DNA of 29,613 nucleotides from Pseudomonadota bacterium (GTDB lineage: Bacteria > Pseudomonadota > Alphaproteobacteria > Sphingomonadales > Sphingomonadaceae), in the NCBI GenBank assembly GCA_023423775.1, contig JAFAEZ010000021.1, positions 1 through 29,613 on the forward strand, in the 5' to 3' direction. This document shows positions 1-6,984 of the stretch, piece by piece (position 1 is the stretch's first letter; every line of letters starts with the position of its first letter). Made by a program: the position numbers and the translations under genes. A model generated the notes under the pieces. It was not told the DNA's origin, did no database searches, and was given only the letters and a program-made list of their open reading frames with translations.

Positions 1-955
1 GCCCGCGCACCGAGCGGTCGGCCAGCACATAGGACACCCCGTCCGCCCCCAGCCCGCACACGAATATCCCGCACGCGTCGCCGCACGCGCTCGCCGGCGG
101 ATCGACTCCGACCACCACCCGCACCAAGGCCTCGGGCGCCGCCGCCCGCGCCGCCTCGATCGTCTTCCTGGTCCACAGCGCCCCCTCCGCCTCCTCGAAT
201 AAGACCCCGTCCAGCTCCTGCCGCCCGAGCCGGGTCCCGCCATAGGTCGCCTCCGCCCAGTCCCGGAACGCCGCCGCCATATGGACATTGTCCGCGGTCC
301 GCCCGTTGGTCTCGATACAGTCCGGCAGCGCCCGGAGCCGCCGCACGATCGCCACCGGCTTGGGCGTCGTCGTCACCATCGCCCGCGGCCGCGCTCCCAT
401 GCGCAGGCCCATCATCAGATTGTCCCACGCCTCCTCGGCCCGTCGCCATTTGGCGATCTCGTCGCACCAGGCGAAATGGTGCTGCGGCCCGCGCAATTGG
501 TCGGGCGCCGCCGCCGAATAAACGTAGGCCTGCGCGCCCGAGGCGAAGCGCAGCGTCCCCCGCGTCGGCACCCACTCGACCGCCTCGTCGCTCCGCGCCA
601 CCGCGATCAGCCCGCTCGGCCCCTCGACCATCACCCGCCGCACCTCGTCGCGGCTCGCGCCGACCAGAGCGATCTCCGCCTCCGGCATCGCCCGCGCCCG
701 CGCGCTCACCCATTCCGCGCCCGCCCTAGTCTTGCCGAAGCCGCGCCCGGCCATCAGCAGCCACACCCGCCAGCCCCCGGAGGCCGGAGGCTCCTCCTGC
801 CCGCCATGCGCCTGCCAGAAGAACTCCTCGGCGATCCGCCGCCGCACCGGCTCGGCCAGCCCGCCCACGAACCGCTCCCAAGCCTCCGCGTCGCTCCCGC
901 ACAAAGCCCCCGCCCGCCGCAACAGATCCCCGAAATCGGCTTCCTCGTAGGTCAT
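1..955 (-). CDS. Phage/GTA-type large terminase (DNA-packaging ATPase), 3' end outside the window
   Basis: The first 318 residues of a large terminase, the motor that pumps DNA into a prohead and cuts it. The ATPase domain shows a Walker A loop GRGFGKT (residues 70-76) after the lead-in WRVWLLMA, a Walker B ending in CDE (164-166), and a TTTP coupling motif (195-198). VVGVDPP near 281-287 is the expected start of the RNase H-like nuclease with its first acidic residue, Asp285; the rest lies beyond position 1. The ATG at 955 has a GGGAG ribosome site 6 bases upstream. The small-terminase-like gene lies upstream on the same strand, 127 bp away. This terminase class occurs both in HK97-type prophages and in RcGTA-like gene-transfer-agent clusters; the visible part does not separate the two. 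Confidence 0.9.
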   Translation of the reverse strand, partial: MTYEEADFGDLLRRAGALCGSDAEAWERFVGGLAEPVRRRIAEEFFWQAHGGQEEPPASGGWRVWLLMAGRGFGKTRAGAEWVSARARAMPEAEIALVGASRDEVRRVMVEGPSGLIAVARSDEAVEWVPTRGTLRFASGAQAYVYSAAAPDQLRGPQHHFAWCDEIAKWRRAEEAWDNLMMGLRMGARPRAMVTTTPKPVAIVRRLRALPDCIETNGRTADNVHMAAAFRDWAEATYGGTRLGRQELDGVLFEEAEGALWTRKTIEAARAAAPEALVRVVVGVDPPASACGDACGIFVCGLGADGVSYVLADRSVRG

Positions 956-1002
956 GGCTTGCTCCCGAAAATCCCCCTCTTCCTCCTGGGGAGTTCGGGG
1001 TC

Positions 1003-1083
1003 GGGCTGCCTCCCAGGCAGCCCTGAAACATGCGGGGCATGTTTCACCCCGGACTGGTTGCGCAGACTTGGCAGCTAGCTGCC
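1003..1083 (-). repeat. Three consecutive perfect inverted repeats between the terminase genes
   Basis: Positions 1003-1011 and 1015-1023 form a perfect 9-bp inverted repeat (GGGCTGCCT / AGGCAGCCC) around CCC. It is immediately followed by a perfect 10-bp repeat (TGAAACATGC at 1024-1033, GCATGTTTCA at 1037-1046) around GGG. A perfect 14-bp palindrome GGCAGCTAGCTGCC at 1070-1083 touches the stop codon of the upstream gene. Read on the minus strand they fill the gap between the small and large terminase genes. None is followed by a T-tract, so they are not classical intrinsic terminators. RNA processing or attenuation hairpins, or protein-binding sites, are possible. Confidence 0.75.
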
Positions 1084-1622
1084 TAGTCGGAGCTGGGTGA
1101 GGGCTCCCCCTTCACCCGCGCCCCGAACGCCGCCAGCCGCTGCACCAAAGCCGCCCGCACCTCGGCGTTGGTCGCCAGCCGCGGCCGCGCCCCGCTCTTG
1201 GGGTATCCGGCCAGCCGCCGCTCATGCTCGCGCAGCAATTGGATCGCGAGCGCCGGGTCGATCGGCTCCATCTCGGGCGCGTCGAGATCGCCCTCGATCC
1301 CGATCGGCGTTTCCTTCGCCTTGGTCTCCAGCGTCTTGGCCTTGAGCCGCGCCACGCCCTGCGCCAGCGCCCGGTCCCAGCCCTGCGCGAAGCGTTCGTC
1401 GTTCATCCGGTGGCGGAACGCGGTCTTGTAGTTGAACCCGGCCTGCTCGGCCGAGAGCGAGACGTTGCACGTCGCCGCGAACCATTCGAGGAAGCGGCTC
1501 TTGGCGTCCTCGTCGAACAGCTTGCGCCCCCCGGTCCGCGCCACCTGCACCGCGCGATGCTTGTTCGCCTGCACCCGCCTTGTGCCCTTGGCTCCGGCCG
1601 CGGCCCTGCTTTTCCCCGCCAT
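1083..1622 (-). CDS. Small-terminase-like DNA-binding protein (phage/GTA module)
   Basis: A 179-residue basic protein upstream of the large terminase. Residues about 45-72 (FLEWFAATCNVSLSAEQAGF and onward) look like the helix-turn-helix of phage small terminase subunits, which recognise the DNA to be packaged; the rest is helical and charged. The ATG at 1622 is chosen because GGGAGGG lies just upstream. Extending to an ATG at 1787 would add 55 Gly/Ala/Arg-rich residues that look non-coding. In RcGTA-like clusters a small-terminase-like gene precedes the large terminase, which fits this order. The family call rests on context and the HTH-like stretch, not on a strong signature, so a generic phage protein remains possible. 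Confidence 0.65.
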   Translation of the reverse strand: MAGKSRAAAGAKGTRRVQANKHRAVQVARTGGRKLFDEDAKSRFLEWFAATCNVSLSAEQAGFNYKTAFRHRMNDERFAQGWDRALAQGVARLKAKTLETKAKETPIGIEGDLDAPEMEPIDPALAIQLLREHERRLAGYPKSGARPRLATNAEVRAALVQRLAAFGARVKGEPSPSSD

Positions 1623-2047
1623 CGCGCCCTCCCGTCCCGCCGCGCCCGCACGCCCCGCACCGCCGGCGCACGACAAAAAGGCCGCAACGGTATCCCCGCG
1701 CGGCCTCTCCCTCTCCGTCACCCGGACCCGACCCGAGGTCCCGCTACATTTCTGGATTGTGCCTGCTTGGTACCATAATAGCGTCACGCTGTCAAGGTAT
1801 TTTATCCTATATGGATAGGTCGCACAGCGCGCACAATGCCTTCCTCAGCGGTCGAGATTGGTGTCGTGTCGGCTATGCGACAATTGCGGCCGCTCTGAGC
1901 TCCACCGGCGGCACCCGAAAGCGGACCTTGAGTCAGCCAAAAGCGGCCGCGAATGCGTTCGGCCATAAAACGAAGGCTTCACAGTCGCTCTATCGATCGA
2001 AAGTATCTTCGAAGAGGTGCGAGCAGGAGGCCGTATCGAAGGAGCGC
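1623..2047. other. Gene-poor, lower-GC stretch at the edge of the packaging module
   Basis: About 425 bp without a gene I would defend. From about 1760 to 2050 the sequence is clearly less GC-rich than its surroundings. On the minus strand a TTGACA hexamer (1795-1790) lies upstream of the small-terminase gene with TATTAT at 1780-1775, but the spacing is only 9 bases; at 17 bases the -10 would be the poor TACCAA. AGCGT/ACGCT (1780-1790) form a short palindrome there. A weak in-frame ATG at 1811 could extend the downstream plus-strand gene, but its composition does not look like protein. Confidence 0.4.
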
Positions 2048-2050
2048 ATG

Positions 2051-2308
2051 ATGATCGAAGATTACGAGCGTGGGCGCCGGGATGGTCTGCGACTGGCCGT
2101 GGCCATTCTAGCCGCCGAGGAGGCCAAATGGGCAGCCCTCCTTGGCGAGAGTCGCTCGTGGCGAACCAATGCAACGCGGGAGGTGCGACACAAGGCGCTG
2201 CAGGTGGCGCAGAAACGTGTGCAGACAGCCTTGAACCGGCTCACCCCGAAAAGCGCTACATCAGACAACGCAGAACTGAAGGCAGCTCTCGATCGGGCTG
2301 GGCTCTGA
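2051..2308 (+). CDS. Small hypothetical helical protein
   Basis: An 85-residue protein beginning MIEDYERGRRDGLRLAVAIL. I do not recognise its family. It is predicted mostly alpha-helical, rich in Ala, Arg and Glu, without cysteine, signal peptide or membrane segment. AAGGAG at 2039-2044 is 6 bases from the ATG at 2051 and 3 from the adjacent ATG at 2048, so 2051 is preferred. It is divergent from the packaging genes and lies 104 bp before arsR. Its GC content is lower than that of the housekeeping genes, which fits accessory origin. It could be a phage- or island-borne protein; no function can be assigned. Confidence 0.55.
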   Translation: MIEDYERGRRDGLRLAVAILAAEEAKWAALLGESRSWRTNATREVRHKALQVAQKRVQTALNRLTPKSATSDNAELKAALDRAGL

Positions 2309-2352
2309 CGTCGCGACGCACGAGGACCCGCACGAAATCTTGCACCCCATCT

Positions 2353-2408
2353 TTTCGATCGTAGTCGAAATATCTGTTGACGTGTCAAATTGCCGCGGAT
2401 ATTTCGAC
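2353..2408 (+). promoter_or_regulatory. Nested inverted repeats: arsR promoter/operator
   Basis: An 11-bp perfect inverted repeat, GTCGAAATATC (2364-2374) and GATATTTCGAC (2398-2408), brackets the promoter. TTTCGA (2353-2358) also pairs with TCGAAA (2365-2370), giving three TTTCGA-type half-sites. Between the arms is TTGACGTGTCAA (2377-2388), two perfect 5-bp arms, whose TTGACG can serve as -35. With a 17-base spacer the -10 is TATTTC (2400-2405), putting the transcription start at or next to the arsR ATG (2413). ArsR repressors bind AT-rich dyads over their own promoter, so this is the probable arsenic-responsive operator. The exact bound bases are an inference. Confidence 0.65.
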
Positions 2409-2412
2409 CTTC

Positions 2413-2769
2413 ATGGAAATGAAACCACCCGCTGCCGTCGAGGCACTCGGCGCCCTTGCCCAGGAGCATCGCCTGGCGCTGTTCCGCTTGCTGGTTCAGG
2501 CCGGCGACGAAGGCTTGGCTGCGGGGGCGATCGCCGGGAGGCTCGGCGTCCCCAACTCGTCCTTGTCGTTCCACCTGGCGCACCTCACCCGCGCCGGGCT
2601 GATCCAGCAGCGGCGGCAGGGACGTTCGCTCATTTACACGGCCGACTATGCGGCGATGAACGCGCTGGTCGGCTACCTCATGGAGAATTGCTGCGGCGGT
2701 GCGACCTGCGCGCCGGCGGCTCAATGCGGCGAGGATGCCGCGCAGCCCCAGGAAAGGATTTCCGCATGA
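2413..2769 (+). CDS. arsR: ArsR-family arsenic-responsive repressor
   Basis: A 118-residue winged-helix repressor opening the ars operon. The recognition helix region is VPNSSLSFHLAHLTRAGL (about 46-63), followed by a wing RRQGRSLIY (68-75). The classical ELCVCDL metal site of plasmid R773 ArsR is absent. Instead the C-terminus carries Cys93, Cys94, Cys99 and Cys105, resembling the C-terminal trithiol As(III) site of the Acidithiobacillus ferrooxidans type. The ATG at 2413 has no Shine-Dalgarno site and lies where transcription should begin, suggesting a leaderless message. An upstream TTG at 2377 would put the operator inside the coding region and was rejected. The stop overlaps the next start (ATGA). 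Confidence 0.93.
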   Translation: MEMKPPAAVEALGALAQEHRLALFRLLVQAGDEGLAAGAIAGRLGVPNSSLSFHLAHLTRAGLIQQRRQGRSLIYTADYAAMNALVGYLMENCCGGATCAPAAQCGEDAAQPQERISA

Positions 2770-3236
2770 AGCGCCTGCATGTCCACGTCGGCGTCTCCGA
2801 CCTCGATAGCTCCGTCCGCTTCTACTCGACCTTATTCGGCGCGCAGCCGACCGTGACAAAGGAGGATTATGCCAAGTGGATGCTCGAAGATCCCCGCGTG
2901 AACTTCGCCATCTCTGCGGGCGACCACGCCGCCAGGGGGATCGAGCATCTCGGCATCCAGGTCGAAAGCGCCGAGGAGCTGACCGAAGTCTATGGCCGCC
3001 TCAAGGCAGCCGATCGACCCGTCCTGGAGGAAGGTGCGACCACGTGCTGCTACGCCAAGTCGGAAAAGAGCTGGATTGCCGATCCGGATGGCATCGTGTG
3101 GGAAGCCTTCTTCACCAACGGGGAAGCGACGGTCTATGGCGACAGCCCCGCGCTGGCGGCTCTTTCCGCCAATGCCGCCGAGGGCGCATGCTGCGCTCCG
3201 GCCATGCCGGCGCAGACCGCGAGCTGCTGCGGATGA
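2766..3236 (+). CDS. arsI: ArsI-type C-As lyase (glyoxalase-fold dioxygenase)
   Basis: A 156-residue vicinal-oxygen-chelate protein. ArsI uses Fe(II) and O2 to split the carbon-arsenic bond of trivalent methyl- and arylarsenicals, giving arsenite. Visible features are LHVHVGVSDLDSSVRFY at the N-terminus (His5/His7), His61 in IEHLGIQV and Glu113 in VWEAF as likely iron ligands, and the vicinal pair Cys94-Cys95 in TTCCYAKSEKSW that binds the arsenical. The C-terminus is unusual: two further Cys-Cys pairs (142-143 and 154-155) follow the fold, the last just before the end. ATGA overlaps at both ends couple it to arsR and arsC. CadI-type cadmium proteins share the fold; the Cys pair and the ars context favour ArsI. 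Confidence 0.88.
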   Translation: MKRLHVHVGVSDLDSSVRFYSTLFGAQPTVTKEDYAKWMLEDPRVNFAISAGDHAARGIEHLGIQVESAEELTEVYGRLKAADRPVLEEGATTCCYAKSEKSWIADPDGIVWEAFFTNGEATVYGDSPALAALSANAAEGACCAPAMPAQTASCCG

Positions 3237-3640
3237 GCGTCACCATCTACCACAACCCGGCCTGCGGGACGTCCCGCAACACTCTGGCGCTGATCCGCGC
3301 CACCGGGGTGGAGCCCGAGGTGATCCACTATCTGGAAACGCCGCCGAGCCGGGAGGAATTGGTGTCGCTCGTCCAGCGCATTGGGATCGGCCCGCGCGAT
3401 CTGCTGCGGGAGAAGGGGACGCCGTTTGCGGAACTCGGTCTGGGGGACCCCTCGCTCAGCGACGACCAGCTCATCGACGCAATGATGGCGCATCCGATCC
3501 TGATCAACCGCCCGATCGTGGTGGGGCCGAAGGGCGCAAGGCTCTGCCGCCCGTCCGAGGAAGTGCTGTCGGTCCTCGACCGGCCTCTCGAAGCCGATTT
3601 CGTGAAGGAAGACGGCGAAGTGGTGCGGGCCAATGGCTGA
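3233..3640 (+). CDS. arsC: Arsenate reductase, glutaredoxin-coupled type
   Basis: A 135-residue ArsC that reduces As(V) to As(III) with glutathione and glutaredoxin. Catalytic Cys11 lies in HNPACGTSRNTLALI. The family's downstream arginines are visible in LLREKGTPF, HPILINRPIVV and ARLCRPSEEVL. Length is normal for the thioredoxin-fold ArsC/Spx family. It overlaps arsI by 4 bases (ATGA) and acr3 by 8 bases, so it is translated as part of a tight operon. Spx and YffB proteins share the fold, but the HPILINRP block and the neighbours make arsenate reductase by far the best call. Confidence 0.95.
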   Translation: MSVTIYHNPACGTSRNTLALIRATGVEPEVIHYLETPPSREELVSLVQRIGIGPRDLLREKGTPFAELGLGDPSLSDDQLIDAMMAHPILINRPIVVGPKGARLCRPSEEVLSVLDRPLEADFVKEDGEVVRANG

Positions 3641-4706
3641 TGCGGAAGCGGCGGCGCGGCCCGCAATGTCGTCGTTCGAGCGCTATCTGTCGGTGTGGGT
3701 GCTGCTCTGCATTGCGGTGGGTATCGGGCTCGGGGCAGCAGTTCCCGGCGCCTTCGCGACGATAGCCGCCGCCGAGATCGCCCGGGTCAATCTGCCCGTG
3801 GCGGTGCTGATCTGGCTTATGATCATCCCGATGCTCCTCAAGATCGATTTCGGGGCGCTGGGGTCGGTTCGCCAGCATTGGAAGGGCGTCGGCGTCACCT
3901 TGTTCATCAACTGGGCGGTGAAGCCCTTTTCGATGGCGGCCCTGGGCACGTTCTTCATCGGCTGGCTCTTCGCGCCGCTGCTGCCGGCCGGCGAGATATC
4001 CTCCTACATTGCCGGCCTGATCATCCTCGCGGCCGCGCCGTGCACGGCGATGGTCTTCGTCTGGTCCAACCTCTGCGAAGGCGAACCCAATTACACGCTC
4101 AGCCAGGTCGCGCTGAACGACCTTATCATGGTGTTCGCCTTTGCGCCCATCGTCGGGCTGCTGCTGGGCGTGGCCTCGATCACCGTGCCCTGGGACACGC
4201 TCCTGCTCTCGGTCGTGCTCTACATCGTGATCCCCGTCGTCCTCGCGCAGCTGGTGCGCGGGCGCGTGCTCGCCAGCGGAGGACAGGCTGCGCTCGATCG
4301 ATTGCTGCGCGTACTGGGGCCGATCTCGCTCGTCTCGCTGCTGACCACGCTCATCCTGCTGTTCGGCTTCCAGGGCGAGCAGATCCTGGCCCAGCCGCTG
4401 GTCATCGTCCTGCTGGCGGTGCCGATCCTCATCCAGGTCTATTTCAACGCCGGCCTGGCCTACTGGCTCAGCCGCAAGTTCGGAGTCACCTGGTGCGTCG
4501 CGGCGCCCGCTGCGCTGATCGGAGCCTCGAATTTCTTCGAGCTCGCCGTCGCCGCTGCCATTTCGCTGTTCGGGATCAATTCCGGCGCGGCCCTGGCAAC
4601 GGTCGTAGGCGTCCTGGTCGAGGTGCCGGTGATGCTGTCGGTCGTCGCCATCGTGAAGCGCTCGCGCGGGTGGTACGAACGGGGGGAGTCCTTAGCTTCG
4701 GCCTGA
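3633..4706 (+). CDS. acr3: Arsenite efflux transporter of the ACR3 family
   Basis: A 357-residue inner-membrane protein with about ten hydrophobic helices that exports arsenite using the proton-motive force. Family features include WLMIIPMLLKIDFGAL (61-76), NWAVKPFSMAALG (93-105) and the functional cysteine Cys137 in APCTAMVFVWSNL, followed by LNDLIMVFAF. It is not the unrelated ArsB type. The ATG at 3633 overlaps arsC by 8 bases. An internal ATG at 3666, starting MSSFERYLS, is also possible because the first 11 residues are not hydrophobic or conserved-looking. It is the last gene of the operon and supplies the exit for arsenite made by ArsC and ArsI. Confidence 0.95.
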   Translation: MADAEAAARPAMSSFERYLSVWVLLCIAVGIGLGAAVPGAFATIAAAEIARVNLPVAVLIWLMIIPMLLKIDFGALGSVRQHWKGVGVTLFINWAVKPFSMAALGTFFIGWLFAPLLPAGEISSYIAGLIILAAAPCTAMVFVWSNLCEGEPNYTLSQVALNDLIMVFAFAPIVGLLLGVASITVPWDTLLLSVVLYIVIPVVLAQLVRGRVLASGGQAALDRLLRVLGPISLVSLLTTLILLFGFQGEQILAQPLVIVLLAVPILIQVYFNAGLAYWLSRKFGVTWCVAAPAALIGASNFFELAVAAAISLFGINSGAALATVVGVLVEVPVMLSVVAIVKRSRGWYERGESLASA

Positions 4707-4780
4707 AACCCGACCTGCCGCTTCCGGCCAAAGCACGACATCCCTAGCCCGCCTACCTTCGCCCCTTCCCCCTCCCCCGG

Positions 4781-4799
4781 CCGCAAGTACGACTTGCGG
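4781..4799 (+). terminator. Hairpin downstream of the ars operon
   Basis: CCGCAAGT (4781-4788) and ACTTGCGG (4792-4799) form a perfect 8-bp stem with a 3-base loop, 75 bases after the acr3 stop. No T-tract follows, so it would be a Rho-independent terminator only in a loose sense. It may instead stabilise the 3' end of the ars transcript. Confidence 0.4.
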
Positions 4800-4808
4800 A
4801 CGATCCGC

Positions 4809-4837
4809 TTGCCCCTTCGCCCCCTCTCCACTATATG
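4809..4837 (+). promoter_or_regulatory. Probable rpsA promoter
   Basis: TTGCCC (4809-4814) and TATATG (4832-4837) are separated by exactly 17 bases and resemble sigma-70 -35 and -10 boxes. Transcription would start near 4844, leaving a leader of about 220 nt before rpsA. The match is good in spacing and fair in sequence. Confidence 0.5.
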
Positions 4838-5063
4838 CCGCCCGTCCAGCGGGCCTAAGCGCCTGCGGAGGCTCAGCTTTGAGGTGCGCGTGAAGGGGCC
4901 GTGGCGATCGTCGCCCGCCTTCGACGCGCTCTTTCCGCTTCCCCCGCACCGCCGCCGCCCGCGCGGACACCGCATCCGGCATGGGGCCGCTGCGGCAGTC
5001 GGGTTCAAAAGACCAGGGGAGACAACCTCTGGCCGGCAAAAACACATGAAGGAACTCTAGCAC
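4838..5063 (+). other. Long 5' leader of rpsA, no gene seen
   Basis: About 225 bp with no credible protein. CCAGGGG (5013-5019) and CCTCTGG (5026-5032) can pair with one mismatch shortly before the start. A four-codon reading frame, ATG AAG GAA CTC TAG (5046-5060), overlaps the rpsA Shine-Dalgarno site AAGGAA (5049-5054). In many bacteria S1 controls its own translation through its leader; whether this leader does so is unknown. Confidence 0.4.
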
Positions 5064-6764
5064 ATGGCCACTACGGCAAATCCGACCCGCGACGATTTCG
5101 CGGCTCTCCTCAACGAAACGCTCGGCGGCGAGAACGAAGGCTTCGAAGGCCGCGTCGTCAAGGGCACCGTCACCGCGATCGAGAACGACATGGCCGTCAT
5201 CGACGTCGGTCTGAAGTCCGAAGGCCGCGTCGCGCTGCGCGAATTCGCCGCTCCCGGCCAGAAGGCTGACCTCAAGGTCGGCGACGAAGTCGAAGTCTAT
5301 GTCGACCGCGTCGAGAACCACCAGGGCGAAGCGATGCTGTCGCGCGACCGCGCACGCCGCGAAGCCGCCTGGGACAAGCTCGAAAAGGAATTCACCGAGA
5401 CCGCCCGCGTCGAGGGCGTGATCTTCGGCCGCGTCAAGGGCGGCTTCACCGTCGACCTCAACGGCGCCGTCGCCTTCCTGCCGGGTTCGCAGGTCGACAT
5501 CCGTCCGGTCCGCGACGTCACCCCGCTGATGGACATCCCGCAGCCCTTCCAGATCCTGAAGATGGATCGCCGCCGCGGCAACATCGTCGTGTCGCGCCGC
5601 GCCATCCTCGAGGAAACCCGCGCCGAGCAGCGCACCGGCCTCATCCAGAGCCTGGCCGAGGGCCAGGTGATCGACGGCGTCGTCAAGAACATCACCGATT
5701 ATGGTGCGTTCGTTGACCTCGGCGGCATCGACGGCCTGCTCCACGTCACCGATTTGAGCTACAAGCGCGTCGGCCACCCGTCGGAGATGATCAACATCGG
5801 CGACACCGTGAAGGTGCAGATCATCCGCATCAACCGCGAGACCCAGCGCATCAGCCTCGGCATGAAGCAGCTCGAGAGCGATCCGTGGGAGGGCGCGCAG
5901 GCCAAATATCCGATCGGCGGCGTCTTCTCGGGCCGCGTCACGAACATCACCGAATATGGTGCGTTCGTCGAGCTCGAGGCCGGCATCGAGGGCCTGGTCC
6001 ACGTCTCCGAGATGAGCTGGACCAAGAAGAACGTCCACCCGGGCAAGATCGTCTCGACCAGCCAAGAAGTCGACGTCGCGATCCTCGAGGTCGACGAGGA
6101 CAAGCGCCGCATCAGCCTTGGCCTCAAGCAGGCCCAGGCCAATCCGTGGGCGGCCTTCGCCGAGACCCACCCGGTCGGCACCGAGGTCGAGGGCGAAGTC
6201 AAGAACGCGACCGAGTTCGGCCTGTTCATCGGCCTCGACGGCGACGTCGACGGCATGGTCCACATGTCGGACATCGCCTGGGGCATTTCGGGCGAGGACG
6301 CCCTCAATCTGCACCACAAGGGCGAGATGGTGAAGGCGGTCGTGCTCGACGTCGACGTCGAGAAGGAGCGCATCAGCCTCGGCATGAAGCAGCTTGAGCG
6401 CGGCGGCGTCGCCACCGGCGGCAGCGGCTCGGGCGTCAACAAGAACGACGTCGTCACCGTCACCGTGCTCGAAGTGCGCGACGGCGGCCTCGAGGTTCAG
6501 GTCGGCGACGACGGCGCCACCGGCTTCCTGAAGCGCACCGATCTCGGCCGCGACCGCGACGAGCAGCGTCCGGAGCGTTTCCAGGTCGGCCAGAAGTTCG
6601 ACGCGATGGTGATCGGCTTCGATCGCTCGAAGAAGCCCAATTTCTCGGTGAAGGCGATGCAGATCGCCGAAGAGAAGCAGGCGGTCGCGCAGTACGGCTC
6701 GTCCGATTCGGGCGCGTCGCTCGGCGACATCCTCGGCGAAGCCCTCAAGCAAAAGAACTCCTAA
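5064..6764 (+). CDS. rpsA: 30S ribosomal protein S1
   Basis: A 566-residue S1, the ribosomal protein that recruits mRNA to the 30S subunit. Six S1 (OB-fold) repeats are visible at about 28-95, 114-178, 200-267, 285-354, 372-441 and 458-530. The central ones carry the standard pattern such as ITDYGAFVDLGGIDGLLHV and ITEYGAFVELEAGIEGLVHV, each closing with RISLGMKQL or a variant. Length is typical for alphaproteobacteria. AAGGAA lies 9 bases before the ATG. The gene is followed by two hairpins, the second an intrinsic terminator, and then ihfB. In related genomes cmk usually lies directly upstream; here an arsenic operon does. Confidence 0.98.
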   Translation: MATTANPTRDDFAALLNETLGGENEGFEGRVVKGTVTAIENDMAVIDVGLKSEGRVALREFAAPGQKADLKVGDEVEVYVDRVENHQGEAMLSRDRARREAAWDKLEKEFTETARVEGVIFGRVKGGFTVDLNGAVAFLPGSQVDIRPVRDVTPLMDIPQPFQILKMDRRRGNIVVSRRAILEETRAEQRTGLIQSLAEGQVIDGVVKNITDYGAFVDLGGIDGLLHVTDLSYKRVGHPSEMINIGDTVKVQIIRINRETQRISLGMKQLESDPWEGAQAKYPIGGVFSGRVTNITEYGAFVELEAGIEGLVHVSEMSWTKKNVHPGKIVSTSQEVDVAILEVDEDKRRISLGLKQAQANPWAAFAETHPVGTEVEGEVKNATEFGLFIGLDGDVDGMVHMSDIAWGISGEDALNLHHKGEMVKAVVLDVDVEKERISLGMKQLERGGVATGGSGSGVNKNDVVTVTVLEVRDGGLEVQVGDDGATGFLKRTDLGRDRDEQRPERFQVGQKFDAMVIGFDRSKKPNFSVKAMQIAEEKQAVAQYGSSDSGASLGDILGEALKQKNS

Positions 6765-6767
6765 CCC

Positions 6768-6796
6768 CAACACGGGGCGCTCAGGCGCCCGTGTTG
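6768..6796 (+). terminator. First hairpin after rpsA
   Basis: CAACACGGGGCGC (6768-6780) pairs with GCGCCCGTGTTG (6785-6796) around a TCAG loop, with one unpaired base, directly after the rpsA stop. No T-tract follows, so it probably works with the terminator just downstream or protects the 3' end. Confidence 0.6.
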
Positions 6797-6807
6797 AGAC
6801 GATGACG

Positions 6808-6846
6808 AAGCCCCGCTCTGCCCGACACGGTAAAGCGGGGCTTTTT
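6808..6846 (+). terminator. Rho-independent terminator of rpsA
   Basis: AAGCCCCGCT (6808-6817) and AGCGGGGCTT (6834-6843) form a perfect 10-bp stem around a 16-base loop, and the transcript continues in a run of T. This is a classical intrinsic terminator separating rpsA from ihfB. Confidence 0.88.
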
Positions 6847-6984
6847 CATGAGCATTGGCCGCGCGGGATATTGCCTTGCGTCCAAAACGGTGCGATTGAT
6901 CTGGATTAAGCGTCGCTCGTGGGGCTCGGCGCGGTCCGATTTTCATCCAGCCTGAATGGCTTACTGACTTGGGGGGCCTTGGCC

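Noticed and set aside
2377..2412. An upstream TTG start for arsR
   Set aside because: It has no ribosome site and would place the operator and -10 region inside the coding sequence.
4692..6773. A 693-codon open frame on the minus strand opposite rpsA
   Set aside because: Its composition (long runs of Asp, Leu, Ala, Val, Arg) is the mirror of rpsA codons in GC-rich DNA. rpsA has full motif support, a ribosome site and a terminator.
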